DNA of 64,000 bases from Parus major (lineage: Eukaryota; Chordata; Aves; Passeriformes; Paridae): contig NC_031768.1 in NCBI RefSeq assembly GCF_001522545.3, forward strand, positions 3,268,709 to 3,332,708, read 5' to 3'. This document shows, piece by piece, positions 1-13,700 of this stretch (the first letter of the stretch is position 1; each line of letters begins with the position of its first letter). Under the pieces are notes generated by a model, which did no database searches, was not told the origin of the DNA, and was given only the letters and a program-made list of their open reading frames with translations. A program made the position numbers and the translations under genes.

Positions 1-221
1 ACTTTAGGAAGAAATTGTTCCCTGGCAGGGTGGGCAGGGGCTGGGATGGAATTGCCAGAGCAACTGGGGCTGCCCCTGGATCCCTGGCAGTGCCCAAGGC
101 CAGGCTGGACATTGGGAGCTCCTGGGACAGTGGGAGGTGGCCCTGCCCATGGCTGGGGATGGGAATAAATGATCTTTAAGATCCTTTCCAACCCAAACCA
201 TTCTGACTGTGACTCTATGAC
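1..221 (+). mobile_element. CR1 LINE 3' end fragment
   Basis: The segment runs into the classic CR1 3' terminus, with GATCTTTAAG, then TCCAACCCAAACCATTCT and a degenerate TCTATGA-type tail near 210-221. It matches the 3' part of the copies at 1905-2346 and 4872-5411 and is cut by the window edge. Confidence 0.9.
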
Positions 222-414
222 ACTGCCAGAACTTCTCATCACAAAAGAAAATCCAGCTCTCATAGTTAAAGGGCAAATAAAAACCTCAGGAGGCAACTAA
301 AAACACCCCAAAACATACTCAGTTTTAAAAAATTGATTCTAAAATCAACTCACAGCTACCTCCACTTGGAGCTACCTACACCAATGGAGACTATATTTTT
401 ATATATACAAATAC

Positions 415-445
<31 letters not shown>

Positions 446-1904
446 TATTCATTTGCTTGCCAGCAATATTTTCATCTTTTAAAAGCTCTTTAAAAGCTAA
501 TTCACTTGGCTGCTTAAAGAGATTTCTTACCCAGTCACATCAGAGGAGGACTTTTGCCTCTTTCCAGCAGGTTCTGCATTTCTGGCTCTCAAGTTCTGAC
601 CAAAAGGGTAATTTTTCAATCATTAGAGAACAGGTTTGGCACTTAAGATTTAGTGCCCTGTAATGACATCTTTAAAGCTATACTAAAAAAAATAAAATAA
701 GAAAGCTGGGCCAGAAAAATAACAGCTGAGAATCTTACTGGAACAAAATGTATATAATAAAAGGCTTTTTATCTTTTAAACACTCAAATAATTTTGTCCA
801 ACTGTAGTAAAGACCAAAACTTGTTTTAATCCTCTCGCTTGGAGCACACCTTTAAAACAAACCACAACAATGGATGGAGCTTCCTGCATCCCCTTCCTGC
901 TATGACCCACTCTAATTCTTTGAAATAAATATGTTTTAGGTTATTTTTGTAAGGGCAATGTTTAGTGTCTGTCCTCCAGTGTGTAAATGTGTAGAATACA
1001 CCAAAGATTTAACATCTGCTATGAATAATTTTACAGAGGATCTCAAGTTCTCCTAAGGTTATTGGGATATTGTACAGGTGGCCAAATTATTAAAATATGG
1101 TTTAAATCCAACACTTACGCATTTTCATAACGTGCATTGGATTTGAGGGTCTGGAAGCCACATGTCAACACCAGAAAACACCAGGCTGGCTCCCTGGAAG
1201 TCCCAAAAATCAAAGGCACTTCCCAAACATTACAGCCGGGCTCTGCGGCATCGCAGCTGCGGCACCCCCGGGGCGGAGGGGATGGAAAACCCAGGGCAAG
1301 CTGCTCTCCTCTCAGACAAGTGACCTTTTCTATCAGCATTACAGCATTGCTTTCTCTACCCCACGCTGATTAAGTCAAGACCTCCTCCAAGTGAGCTGAA
1401 TTTTAACATCTGGCTCGGAGCACCGAGTGAAGGCCGAGGCGTGCAGAGCCAAACAGCTGCTGCTGGTCGTGTTTCTTTGTTCCAAAAGTGAAAATTAAAT
1501 AAGGGAAAATGAAATAAATGTGGTATCAAAAAGCCCTGCTTGCTCTTCCCTGGAAACACTCGGTATTTATTCCTGTTTTGAGCTGCTTTGTCAGGAATGC
1601 AGGGGAGCCTCTTGCCTGCTGGGCTCAGGGGTGCAGAGCTCTGGGAATTTGGGTCCCAGCTGGGAGGAAGGACATGGACACGACTCACACCAGCACAGGC
1701 AGCATGAGAACTTCTGCAGCCTGTGGTTCTGCTGGGCTGCTCTGGGACCACAGAACGTGGGGTTTAGTAGAGAAACTCTCATTTAAGGGAAGCACTCACT
1801 GCTGTGTTGCTGCAAGGGTGAAGTTCCAGCAGCAATTCCCTCTGTGCCGTGGAGCAGAGCTGGGTGCTGCTACCCCAGGAGCACCACCTGAGCTCCCCAG
1901 GGCT
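222..1904. other. Gene-free intergenic stretch
   Basis: No exon with recognisable homology was seen on either strand. It is mostly AT-rich single-copy-looking DNA with one microsatellite near 400-446 and a more GC-rich part from about 1200 to 1900. The open frames at 1356-1922 overlap one another on both strands and show no family resemblance. Confidence 0.5.
404..446. repeat. Composite (AT)n/(GA)n microsatellite
   Basis: An interrupted TA/AT dinucleotide run passes directly into a short AG run ending near 446. Confidence 0.85.
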
Positions 1905-2346
1905 GAGGAGGCTCCAGGATGAGCAGAGGGATGGAGCAGCTCTGCTGGCAGGAAAGGCTGGCCCAGCTGCCATTGTTCAGCCTGGCCAGGAGAAGCTTTG
2001 GGCTGAGCTCAGGGTGGCCTTGCAGGGCCTGAAGGAGCCCCAGGAAAGCTGGAGAGAGACAATTGCCAAGGGCTGCAGGGACAGGAGCCAGGGAATGGCT
2101 GCCAGGGGCAGAGGGCAGGGCTGGATCTTGGCATCTTGGGCAGGGATTGTTCCCTGGCAGGGTGGGCAGGGGCTGGGATGGAATTGCCAGAGCAGCTGGG
2201 GCTGCCCCTGGATCCCTGGCAGTGCCCAAGGCCAGGCTGGACATTGGGAGCTCCTGGGACAGTGGGAGGTGTCCCTGCCATGGCTGGGGTGGGATGAGAT
2301 GATCTTTAAGGTCCCTTCCAACCCAAACCATTCTGAGATTCTATAA
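1905..2346 (+). mobile_element. CR1 LINE, about 440 bp 3' end
   Basis: It begins with the CR1 segment GAGGCTCCAGGATGAGCAGA and passes through GTTCAGCCTGGCCAGGAGAA. It ends in GATCTTTAAGGTCCCTTCCA followed by ATTCTATA. It is almost identical to the copy at 4872-5411, so both probably belong to a recently active CR1 subfamily. Confidence 0.92.
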
Positions 2347-2686
2347 AGTACAAAAGGTACTACTTTAATCCGAGTAACATCCAGAAGCAGATGAGCCTGA
2401 ACCAGAACTGAGTACAAAAACCTTCTCAAAACTGACCTGATAATAAATTTGACCTCTAGCATTGACTTGAGGAATTATTTTTGCCCAGATTTTTCTCAGC
2501 CAATTATTAAACTGAAAAGGTTAGTGAAAAACTAAAATTTACATGAGCCTTAAAAAGCTTTGGGGCCACAAATGGGCACCACAGGGCAAACCAACCTGCA
2601 GCTTTGAGTGCCTGACCCCCATACTGGGATGCTCAGGAAAGAAAATAATAGGATTATTGTTCAGTAGGACATAAAGCAGAGCATTC

Positions 2687-2890
2687 ACAGAATGATTTAG
2701 GTTGGAAAAGCCCTCCAAGATCATCGAGTTCAAGCTGTGCCCAGTCCCCACCTTGTCCCCAGCCCAGAGCCCTGAGTGCCACGTCCAGCCCTTCCTTGGG
2801 CACCTCCAGGGATGGGCACTGCAAAGCTCCCTGGGCAGCCCCTGCCAATATTTAGTAACCCCTTCTGTGAAGAAATTCTTGAAAGAATTG
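2687..2890 (-). mobile_element. CR1 LINE fragment, reverse orientation
   Basis: The plus strand reads as the complement of a CR1 3' end (CACAGAATGATTTAGGTTGG), then a CCTCCAGGGATGGGCACTGC-type segment and GTGAAGAAATTCTTG. It is more diverged than the plus-strand copies on either side. Confidence 0.85.
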
Positions 2891-2905
2891 CTAGAACCAA
2901 CAAAA

Positions 2906-4871
2906 TCTTAACAGAACTTTATGCTCAGAAAAACCTGCACTGTCCTGAAGTCCCTGCCTTGCCAGGCAGGGTGTCAGCTGGGGACTGTGGGGATTCTTTT
3001 TTGGGTTTAAATCAAAAGATCTCTACCACAAGCCTTGCAGGAGGTGAAGTTCCTGTCCATAAAGATAGGAAATGTGCCTCCCACAATACCTGGGAATAAG
3101 GTTATTTATAAAACCCCCACAAACTATTTTTTGCTAGATTTTAATAGTTGTTAAAAGTAATTATTCCTCTATACACACACTTTTCTAGGGAAGTAAAAAA
3201 CATAAAGAAGTGGAAACTGCAAGGGCAGGTGCTGAATCCACTGTTGCAGAGCATTTCTTCACACATGGCACTACCAGGTTATCCCAAGTTATTTCCTGCC
3301 ACTTGGAAAAAAAAGCCACAGCAAGCTGATGGAGCTCCATTGGGCTGTCCTAATTCCAGATTCTGGTTGAACAGTTCTGCACCAGCTCTTTCTAAGGAAG
3401 GAACAAGACTGGCTTGTTTCTCACAGCATCCACAGGGGTTCCTGCAAGTGTCCTCCAGGGTTTAAGGGTGGAAATAGCCAGGCAGAGCATTCTGTACTTC
3501 TCACTGTGCTTATTCTGCACAAAAATATCTCTATAATCCCACTTTAGGAGAGAGTTCAGTGGGGCAGCACAAACCTGCTTTGGCTCCACCACAACCCTTT
3601 CAAAGCCTAATTTTATAGGATGATGGATGCTGAGGTTTTCTCTGCTGTGCTCTCACCTTTCCACAGTTGCTGCCTCTGTTCTCATCCAAGCTTTTCTCCC
3701 ATAGGTTTGCTTTGGGTTTCTTTTCTTTGAATTAAATGTGGCTGTACATTCTCTGTTCATCTGTTCAGAAATAAAACTGCTGCCTTCTGTGATCGTGACA
3801 TTATGATTATTATTATTTTTCATCTCCCCTCTTGTTAATTCCCCACAAAGCAGCTTTAAAGCCTCTGGAAGTGACAGAAAAAAGGCTGCTTTTATTTAAT
3901 GAAAGGGGATCCAAGTCAAACCTAAAAGAAGAATTAAAATACCAATGCTGAACATGAAATGGGGAGTTTTCAGTGTATAAAAGCACACTGGAATTCTCTG
4001 ATTCAAACACAGGGGAAGAACCCCTGGTCTTCTCAATAAATGCTTTATGTTAATTGTCCTTTGAAGGTGCATCACTGTTCTCATGGAATTTTTCCTACTT
4101 TAAAGCAATGGCCCAAATTTCCCATCCAGAGAACTTCTAAACATTTGGTTATACAATTGTTTGAAAGGAAAAAACTTGACTTTTTTCTTCCACACACAGA
4201 GTTTGGGGTCTGTGGCCTTCCCTCACCTCAGGATGGGTCCATCCCAAAGTGAAGCGAGTGCTTTGCATTTTTATCCCTCTGAGTTAATGGTTTCACACAG
4301 TATTTGCTGCATGAAATTCTCAAGTACCTCTGCTCATCAGCTATTCTGGGAGATCTCTCAACAGGATCTCAGTGTTTTCTCTAAAGTAGAAAAGCCTGAC
4401 CTCAGAGCTGTGATCTCACTTGGCTCGAGGAGGTGCCTGTAGGTGCTAGTTGCTGCTATGTGCAGCAGCTGTCAAAACTTCCAGTCCAAAATATTTAAAG
4501 GGGAAAACAAAGTGCAGATCTGATGGCACCAAAAGAGAGTAGAATCATTCATCTCTGACTTCCATTTTATTTTTAGCTCATTTAGTTCTGTCAATGTTTT
4601 AGACACAGAACAGAATGTTTAAAAATACAAAGAATTAGGTAGAACAAAATGATTGCCTTTTTCAGTTTCTTGGCATAAAAATTGTAGAATTACATGTCAG
4701 AAATGATGTTCTTCCTCTGAAGCTTTGGCAACAAAGCACTGCAAAGCATATAGCCAACGTGAGCATGGAATCTAGGAAGAATTAAATCATTCCCTGGATC
4801 TGTGCAGTGAGATGAGACCTTTCCCAAGAATGTAAATGATGTGAATTCTGTCTGCATCCACAGCAGCGTGG
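2906..4871. other. Gene-free intergenic stretch
   Basis: Nothing beyond short chance open frames is visible. No RNA gene or clear repeat was recognised between the two CR1 copies. Confidence 0.45.
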
Positions 4872-5411
4872 GCAGCAGGAAAGGGATTGGGATTGTGCCC
4901 TGCTCAGGTGAGACCCCACCTGCAGAGCTGCCCCAGCCCTGGGCCCAGCCCAGGGAGCAGCTGGAGCTGCTGGAGAGAGCCCAGAGGAGGCTCCAGGATG
5001 AGCAGAGGGATGGAGCAGCTCTGCTGGCAGGAAAGGCTGGCCCAGCTGCCATTGTTCAGCCTGGCCAGGAGAAGCTTTGGGCTGAGCTCAGGGTGGCCTT
5101 GCAGGGCCTGAAGGAGCCCCAGGAAAGCTGGAGAGAGACAATTGCCAAGGGCTGCAGGGCCAGGAGCCAGGGAATGGCTGCCAGGGGCAGAGGGCAGGGC
5201 TGGATCTTGGCATCTTGGGCAGGGATTGTTCCCTGGCAGGGTGGGCAGGGGCTGGGATGGAATTGCCAGAGCAGCTGGGGCTGCCCCTGGATCCCTGGCA
5301 GTGCCCAAGGCCAGGCTGGACATTGGGAGCTCCTGGGACAGTGGGAGGTGTCCCTGCCATGGCTGGGCTGGCACTTGGATGATCTTTAAGGTTCCTTCCA
5401 GCCCAAACCAG
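4872..5411 (+). mobile_element. CR1 LINE, about 540 bp 3' end
   Basis: The longest CR1 copy in the window. It extends further 5' than the 1905-2346 copy, including the AGGTGAGACCCCACCTGCAG and GGAGCTGCTGGAGAGAGCCC segments, and ends in GATCTTTAAGGTTCCTTCCA. Over the shared part it differs from the 1905 copy at only a few positions. Confidence 0.92.
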
Positions 5412-7600
5412 GCCTGGACTTTACCTTGCTCTGTCCAGCCCTGCTCTCACACCTGTGGCCTGCACTGCACAGACTCCAACAGGTTCCAAGGCAAAAGCAA
5501 CGAAGTCTCCATAAAATGCACCTTGAATCCAGGAATTCTAAGTGAGGCACATCACCCTGGGAGTCAGAGCCTTCAGGAATGGGAAGACACCTCTGCCCAC
5601 CAAATTAATTCTGCAGCATGACAAAGCAGAGTGGACTTGAGAAGAGCCTTTGGTTTGGAAGACATTAAGCAGATCAGTGTTATCTAAAAAAAGGTAAAAA
5701 GTGTCTTAAATTACTTTGAAAAGTGTGGCAAAAACCTCTTCCAGTCTCACAGTTTACTCTGGTTTCACATTTAGCAAATATCTTAGGAAAGCAAGTCTTA
5801 CACAATCTCATTTCAAACTTCTTCCCCAAAGCTTTGAAGCCATCTGCCACATTTGACAAGCCTGAAGTTTGTGAACTCCTACATGGATTAAATCCAGCAG
5901 CTGTTAGGAAACAAGAAAGCCTCACTGCAGGCTCTTGGTAGATACTGGAGAGCACAGGAGGGAAAATAAAACAGGCAGCAACATTCAAATATGGAAAAAA
6001 ATCTTTAGTCAACACTCACATCTTATGAGAGACACAGTTCATCATTAGTTCTGAGGCTTCCAGAATATTCAAGGGGTGAATATGAGCTGCTTCCTACATC
6101 AAATTATGGGAAAATGTAGAATTTTAAATTAAAATCTCTTATTGCACTGCCCTACAGTAGTTCCCCACTACATCCTACCTAAACATTTCCTGCTTATGGA
6201 GAGCTTTCAAGCAACAATAGTGAACCCTTGAAGAATTCTGCCAAAACACCAGGTTTCAGTCTGATTGAATCTCCCAAGCTGCCATGGTTTTGTTTGCCAC
6301 TTTTATTCAAGGTGTTGAGGAGCATTCTCACACCTCAGCATAAAGCCAGGCAGTAGGAACTGAATGAAATCTAATATAGGAGCTGTTTTGGAACATTGCA
6401 AAGTGCCTGGGTGATCACACAGATACCAGAAGTACATTAACAATTCCTCTAAGGGTTTGCATAATTTACTATTAAAGATTATTTCTTGTTATCTGCTTTA
6501 TTTGTTATGAACCAAACACTTAAAAAGTAAGAAAATGGTGCAGCCAACTTTCAAAACAACAGAATTCTCATCTGAGATCACACATAAGACTGATTTTTTA
6601 ATTATAAAGATGGACAGAAATGTGAGAAAAAACCCAAAAAAAGCTTCAGAATTTGTTCCAAAATCCAGTTCCAAAATCCAGCACCACTCTAGGCAAGATC
6701 TGCTCATCTGTAATTACCTGAAATTTAAATCAGTGACAGTTCTGTGAAGGAAAAGACTGTTCAAAAATATCCTCTGAGCATCCAGTGTAAGGCAAAGTTA
6801 CACCCAGCAGAGAACAGAATTACCTGGGAGCAAATTAATACTTTAACACCTTTTTCTTAAACAAAATGTTAAATTAAATAGAGTACAACTCAGAACTGCA
6901 CCTTAATCCTAGTTAATACTTTAAATAAACTGCTGAATTTTTTACTAACTTCCAGAGAATTTTCTGAGACACTTCAAAACCTTTTACTTTCCTCTAAAAA
7001 TCACATGCTCTGCCTAAAAGACCTCTTTTTATTCCTACCGTTGGCCAAATTTTGGTGTTTTAAAGTGGATTTAATCAGTTTGCCCTGGCAAATCCAGCTG
7101 AAGAAGCAGCCTGTGATCCTGCCAGCCCCTTTTACCAGGAGAGGTTATTTTTCACTAGCAAGTTTTAAAGGCATTTACCATACTTTAACCACTGCCTTTT
7201 GTATCAATACATACATTAAAGAGGGCATGTGGAGACATAAATAAACATAAGCAAAATTCTCTGTGGATGGGAAAGGACAGAGAGTGCATTTTCTCTATCA
7301 CAGACAAATCTTTGAAAAGCATCAAATATTAGAAAAACCCTCAGGTCTCAAAATAAAGTAAAAAAGGAGAGCTCTTGTTAGATACTGACAAAATTCCTTA
7401 TCTGCATTTCCTCTTTTACATATAAAAGGAATACTTTTAGTAAGACAATCCATTCAGGAGGAGAAAAAGGAGTTGCTTTTCATATCCAAAGTATCTTTCC
7501 CAAAATCACTCCAGAAGAAAGTCTCCTAAGCCATGCAGAAGGGTATTTTCAGTGATGAAGTTAAAAGCAACAAAAATGAATGGAAAAGTACAAATCTACT
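5412..7600. other. Gene-free 3' flank of PSMG1
   Basis: AT-rich DNA without recognisable exons, repeats or RNA genes. Transcription of PSMG1 is expected to end at its upper border, near 7590. Confidence 0.45.
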
Positions 7601-7604
7601 GGAA

Positions 7605-7610
7605 TTTATT
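7605..7610 (-). terminator. PSMG1: Candidate PSMG1 poly(A) signal AATAAA
   Basis: A perfect AATAAA on the minus strand, about 88 nt beyond the PSMG1 stop codon. The implied short 3'UTR is plausible. The cleavage site itself was not determined. Confidence 0.55.
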
Positions 7611-7697
7611 CTACTTTTAAGGGGGAAAAAAATTAATTCCCAGAAGTCCTCTAGAGAAGAAACTGGAGTTTACAGAAGTGCAGCATCAATGTCCTTG

Positions 7698-7772
7698 TCA
7701 GATGTAGATATTATTGTGAATTTCACTGGTTGTCAGGAATTTCTTCAAAAGCTTTGTGCTTTCAGAGGCATC
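7698..7772 (-). CDS. PSMG1: PSMG1 coding exon 7 (last, stop TGA)
   Basis: Codes for the C-terminal 24 residues, starting DASESTKLLKKF and ending NNIYI before TGA. The acceptor is TTTCCCCAG. The conserved C-terminal tail supports an intact gene. Confidence 0.93.
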   Translation of the reverse strand, partial: DASESTKLLKKFLTTSEIHNNIYI

Positions 7773-10700
7773 CTGGGGAAAGGAAGAGAGGATCAGCATC
7801 ACCCACGGTGCTGGGAACAAAGCAAGAGCCCCACTGGCCTCTGGTCCCACTTCCATTACTCTGAATATCACTTTTATTGACATATTAACTGTGAGCAAAA
7901 CTCGGCTCTTCTGAATGAGGTTATCCACAGGAATCTGCAGTCCAGCAATAAAATGGGATTTATTATTTTGCATTCCTCTTTGCTTGGACATGAGGGGAAG
8001 AATCTCTGTCATTGTTCTCCTTGAGAGTTTAAATATTTATGTCTTACTCAGACTTACTCAGCAGAACAGAATGAGCTGTACTGAAAACTGATTTTAGAAC
8101 AGAAATAAATACCTCAGTACACACAGATCTCTTTGGCATTTACATCTCGGTTCAAAGTGTTTTCAACCAAATAAAATTCAATTACAAACATTTCAGAAAG
8201 GGTAAAACATTCATTTTAGGAGCTGCAATGGGAATTTATAGGAGCAATGGGATTTACTTTGAGGGTAGTGAGGCCCTGGCACAGAGAATCTGTGGCTGCC
8301 CTGTCCCTGGAAGTGTTCAAGGCCAGGCTGGATTTCACAGTTGCTGGATTAGTGTAAAAATCTCTTCAGAAATTTGGTCTTTTAGCTCCAAAAAGAAGTT
8401 ACAGGTCAAAATGGGTATTTTAAGAAGCTTTCCTGTATGCCAGAAGAGAGGCAGATACAGAGCTAGAACAGAGCCATATGGTATGTGAATATAAAGTGTA
8501 AAAATTAAAAAAAAAACCAAACCACATAACAAAAAGCTTAGAAGTTTTAAATGAGGCAACTCCAAAGGAAAATGCAGCTTACACAAGCACAAGAAATCCC
8601 TCCCTGATATATTCATACCATTAGAAGAGCCTGAAAATTCAAAATGAAGTTTTGAAGGAAGCTGTAGATTCATTATTTCTAAGTCACACAGGTGTTACAG
8701 CAGGTACAAAGCACTGTCATTAAAATCTGTATTTTTCTCCTCACAGGGGAATAAAACCAGCAGAATGCAAGAGATGAGAACAGACAGAACCAGCCACCAG
8801 CTGCCATTAATTTTAAATATGGAATTTTACCTTGGCTAAACTCTTCAGGACTTTAGAAGAAAGCAGAGGCTTGAAGGCTTCAATGGTAACTGTGTCCAGC
8901 TTGATGACATCAGTGTAACACTGATACAGCACTGCAGGGATCTGCCACACCTGGCAGTAACTCAGAACTGAGCACAGGTCAAAAGAAAATCTCTGTTAAG
9001 TTCAGCAGAAAAGCAATCTCAGCTCTGTGTATAAAAATCAGAATTTTAAACCCATGGGAGTTTAATTACCAGCTCCTGACTGCTGCAGGAGCCACTCCTC
9101 ATCCCCCAGCTACACAAGGAAATAAACCACCAAAAATTAAAGGCAGGTGTTTCTTCCCTGGAAACTTTACTGCTGCTAACTAAAAATAATAGCAACATCT
9201 GCAAAAAACCCAAACAAATAAAACCCCAAAACCCAAACAGAAGTGTGAACAAGAGAAAATCTTCCACTTTTAGCTCCTGCCAGACAAGCTTTTCCTTATG
9301 CTGCTACATCAGGGATTCTAAAAGAAAAAGCTGAAGGTTTTTATTAAATTACATAATAAAACTGAACCTAACTTTTCCATGAGGCTGCTCACTAGCCCTG
9401 TGCAAGCTTCCTTACCTGTAATATACAGAAAGGACTTTATGAGCTTTTACTTTGGATGCTCAGATGAAAATAACTCTTAATAAAACTTACTTAATTTGGA
9501 GAATTAAGTAAAATTCCCCAAAAGACCCACTGTACAACATGCTTTGTAAGGCTATACTGAAGAATTTTCCAGTACTTCTGTCCCAAACATGATGGGTAAA
9601 AGGATTTATGGCTGGTTTGGAAAACTGTCCCTATTTTCCAGAGCAATGTGTAAGATGTGAATCTGTCAGTAATTAATTTTTAAAAAGCTGACTTGTTCCC
9701 AAAATTAAGTAAAAACACTCATTGCAGTGGGATGCTCCTCAGGAGGAATTCTGTGTTGCCACCAGCAGCCCTGTAAATAATTGGAATTGCCAAGTACCAG
9801 CAGCAGGAAGATCCCTCACAATGTTGGGCTGCTCCAGAAGCGAGCAGCAGACGGGCTCCTGGAATTCTTTGGTCTTCAAGGCTTTCAGGAATGGAGATAC
9901 AAGTGTCAGAGTGGATTCCTGAGTTTTATAATCAGCTACAGGACATGTGGAAAGGATGGTTACTTGCAAGCCTTTCTTCTGCATGGAGCCAAAAACCTGA
10001 AATTAAAAAAATAAAAATTCAGCAAAATTTCTCTTCTCACAATAAAAGCAGAGAAACCTCAAGGATTCATTTCAATTTCAGTGCAAAGGGCACTTGAACT
10101 CAGGTTTGTAGGACTAAAAACAGTTTGAATCACAGCCTTGAGGTAGAAATTTCCCAGGCATTGCTCCTGGAATGGAGATTAAAAAATCCCAAAAAACAGC
10201 TGACATATTTATCAAATTTAATAATCTTCTGGAGAGGTTTTAGGTTTTCAGCACTTTCTATTCAATATATTAAGATTTACTGCTTTAATTAGTGGTGATT
10301 ATAGAAAGAAAATGAATTCCAAATAAAAACAAGCAGTTCACTGAGCTGCATAACATTTGAAATGAAAATTGTGCTCCCTGGATGTCCTACAGTATTATGA
10401 CTCTTTATTTTAGGTGCACAGAATTTATTTTATTCAAGTTGAATTGAGAAAGAAAACCCAAAATTCTCTTTCTCAAATTCAAAGTAGTACAACTTCAGGT
10501 TTTTGAAGTACAAACCCTTCTGGCCATCACAAAATACCAACAGGAGAAGAGAAAATAGAGAATTTGGAAACTGTGACAGAAACTTGGCTGTTTCTGTCTG
10601 TGTACCAATGCCAGGAGGGAAGCTGCCTGTGCCCTCCCATCGCTGTGTCACTACTGTGACAGAAATCTGACAGAATTATTCACAAGCCCACATGTTTTCA

Positions 10701-13700
10701 CTTGCTTGGTTGGGAACACTGGCTGGAATTCATGGCTGCAGAACTCCAACCTGTGTGTTCTCATTTGTCAGTGATGCCTAACAAAGGAAACACACCCAGA
10801 TGTGAAGATCTGACTTGTGGAGATGGGAGATGCTCAGTAAATCAGGATTTACACACAGAACAGGTCTGCAATTCACATTAAAAGCAAAAAGACTGCCAGC
10901 AAGTTGTTTCTGCTGCACATTTAAAAATACCAATAACCACAAAGCCTAAAAACACTCAGGAACATTGACTTGGTACAGCCACACTCCTGCTGTTCAGAAC
11001 ACCCACACTGGAAATCACACATATCCACAAACAACTGGGGAAGACAACAACCCCCCAGCATCTTTCTTCTGCAGTCCCACTTTAAATGAAGTGTAAAAAT
11101 GTGGGGAATAAATCCAGCAAAAGCAAAATGTTTGAGATCTCAGGGTTTTTAAACTTCCAAACGAGCCATGATGCCCCAGCAAAGCCATGCTTTAAGCACA
11201 GCTTCACAATCCCTGCTTGTCCAGCAGCTCAGCAGAGATTTAAAGGCAGGGAGGGAGCAGATAGACAGCAAGACAAAATAAGCCACACTTCCTCCAGGCA
11301 AAGCAGTGACCCAAATCCATCAGGAGAATCAAGAGAAGGAACATTCACCCCTAGCTTTATCTTATTAAATCAAAATGATGATATTTGGAGGGGCTTCCCT
11401 GAGCCAGCAGCGCTCCTGCACCTGGATGATGCTGGGGTGAGGCCCTGGCAATGTTAAATTTGGGAACAAATGGGACAAATGCTGCTTGGGAGGAACCTTC
11501 CCCTCTAGCTCCCCCTTGGGAAAGGCACAGAGCACACCCAGCAGCTGACACCATCCACCAGGAGTTCCACAACTGGTTTGTCTGGTGATCCTCTGGCAGC
11601 TGTACAAATTACTGTTGGTTTTTTTTAAGGAAAAATTCTCCCAGAGGTGAAACACAGTAGAAATAAGCCATGGGAAATTAAAACCAAGCAGGAAAAAGGT
11701 TTGGGAAGTGGTTAAGGGCCACCAAACTGAAACTGTCCAAATGGAGGGACTGCCCTCAGCTGGGAGGTTACAGCAGACATGGCTGGCAGCATCTAGAAAG
11801 GGATTTCACTGATTCTGCAGAGAGTTAATTTATCTATTTTTTAATATTAATAAAAGAAAACCACAGGGGAAACTTATTTAACGCTGTCATGTTGAAAGTA
11901 TCAGGGAGGAAGATCCCCACCCTTAGGATTTTATTACTCCATTGATTTTCCTGCCAGTTTTACCTTCTCAAGCCACTGAAACTGTTGATCCTCAGCCACG
12001 TAGCAACTGCACTGGCACAATAAAACCTAAAGAAACAAAAACTTGTGTAAGCAAGTGGTTTAAAGAGCACAACAGAAGCTCACAATCACCTGTAAGGATG
12101 ATGTGGCTGCAAACAATAAATTTTTCAGTTATTCTAGGTTTCTTTAACTCTGTTTCAATGAGGATTTTTTGCTTACAAATGCAGTGAAGCCACGAGGCTG
12201 TGACATCTTTGTGCTGAGCTGCACACAGAACTTCACAGAGTTTCAGTGAGAATTAACCCTTCAGAACATTTATGAGATTAATCCATGATCCCTGTGTAGT
12301 GCCTTATTTGGGAGTGGATGAAGTGATTCCTTCTTTTTCAGGAAGCCAAAACACAGAGGAATTAATGCTCAAGTCACTTACTGTGGGATCTGATATCAAT
12401 CTGTAGAACAAACAAAAAGAGTCTGTGGGGAGGACATTTGTGGTGCTGGATGTTCTGCACCACTCATTCCACAGCTTCACAACTCCAACCACTTCCCAGC
12501 ACACAGAATCCAGGATAAAAGATGACAGGAAAGCTGCAAAACCCATAAAAAATACTGTTAATTTACAAAGAATAAAACCTCTGTTTTACCAATAAATAGC
12601 TGGACTAAATTAGATTATTCCTTTGCAATCTGAAGAAAGAATAGCTCATTTTTATCAACTTAGATTTTATTCAATATTCAACTTTATTGACCAAATCTAA
12701 GAAACATCAGCAATGTCAGCAGCCCTACTGTACCCAAATTTAAAAAAGATTAAGAGCTGTTCAACACATACAGATCCCTAACATAAAAAAATCACTTGTT
12801 CTTAGGAATTACAGTATTACAATCAACTTCAATTTCTTCAGTATTAATTAAGGATGTGAAATATTAAGTCTCTAATGCTTTCTGACGTAGCAGATCTAGC
12901 AGAATAAAACCAAAAATCACTGAACCAGAAAGGCAGAATTATTACACCGATTCTAGAAAACAGAGGCAAGAGTGTGGCAAAAATGTTCATAAATCAGATT
13001 CCTGTCAAAAGCTACAGAAGACAGATCCAAAATATCTATTACCATTTTTCAAGGAAACACCTGAACAAAACCCCAAAAAATCAGCAAAGTTAACGTTGAT
13101 AAAATCTAAATGTCACTTAAATGTAAGCAGGTCTTCTCAGTACTATTAGAACAAAACTTTTGCCAATTAATAAACAATGCCAGAGAGTTTACCAAACAAA
13201 AGCCAGGTAAAGGGGGATAGTCCCAACTAAAATCCTAAACTAAAACATACTTAACTTTTCCTGTTCAACTGAAAATACATCAGTTTTCAGGAGGAGTAAA
13301 CAGCTGTAAAAATAACTGTGTTTTACATGTACAGGGGAACTTCGCCTTTCTCTGGACAACTCAGCGGCCTCCAGGCTTAACTTCTGCTCCTAAATGAGGA
13401 GCTGCACATCCAGTAAATAGAGGAGCTTAAAGAAAGCTGCAGAGGGACTTTTCACAAGGTAATGGGATGGCAGGACTAGGGGGAATGACCTCAACTCAAG
13501 GAGGGCAGGGCTGGATGGGATCTTGGGCAGGGATTGTTCCCTGGCAGGGTGAGCAGGGGCTGGGATGGAATTGCCAGAGCAGCTGGGGCTGCCCCTGGAT
13601 CCCTGGCAGTGCCCAAGGCCAGGCTGGACATTGGGGCTGGGAGCAGCAGGGAATGTCCTGGCACGTTTACACCTCCCTCCCACCTTCTGCCTCCTCAAAA

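Noticed and set aside
1870..2462. Open frames of 130-165 codons in the 1.9-2.5 kb region, and similar ones at 4.8-5.4 kb and 29.4-30.0 kb
   Set aside because: They lie in CR1 3' ends, on both strands, and correspond to non-coding repeat sequence, not to the CR1 reverse transcriptase.
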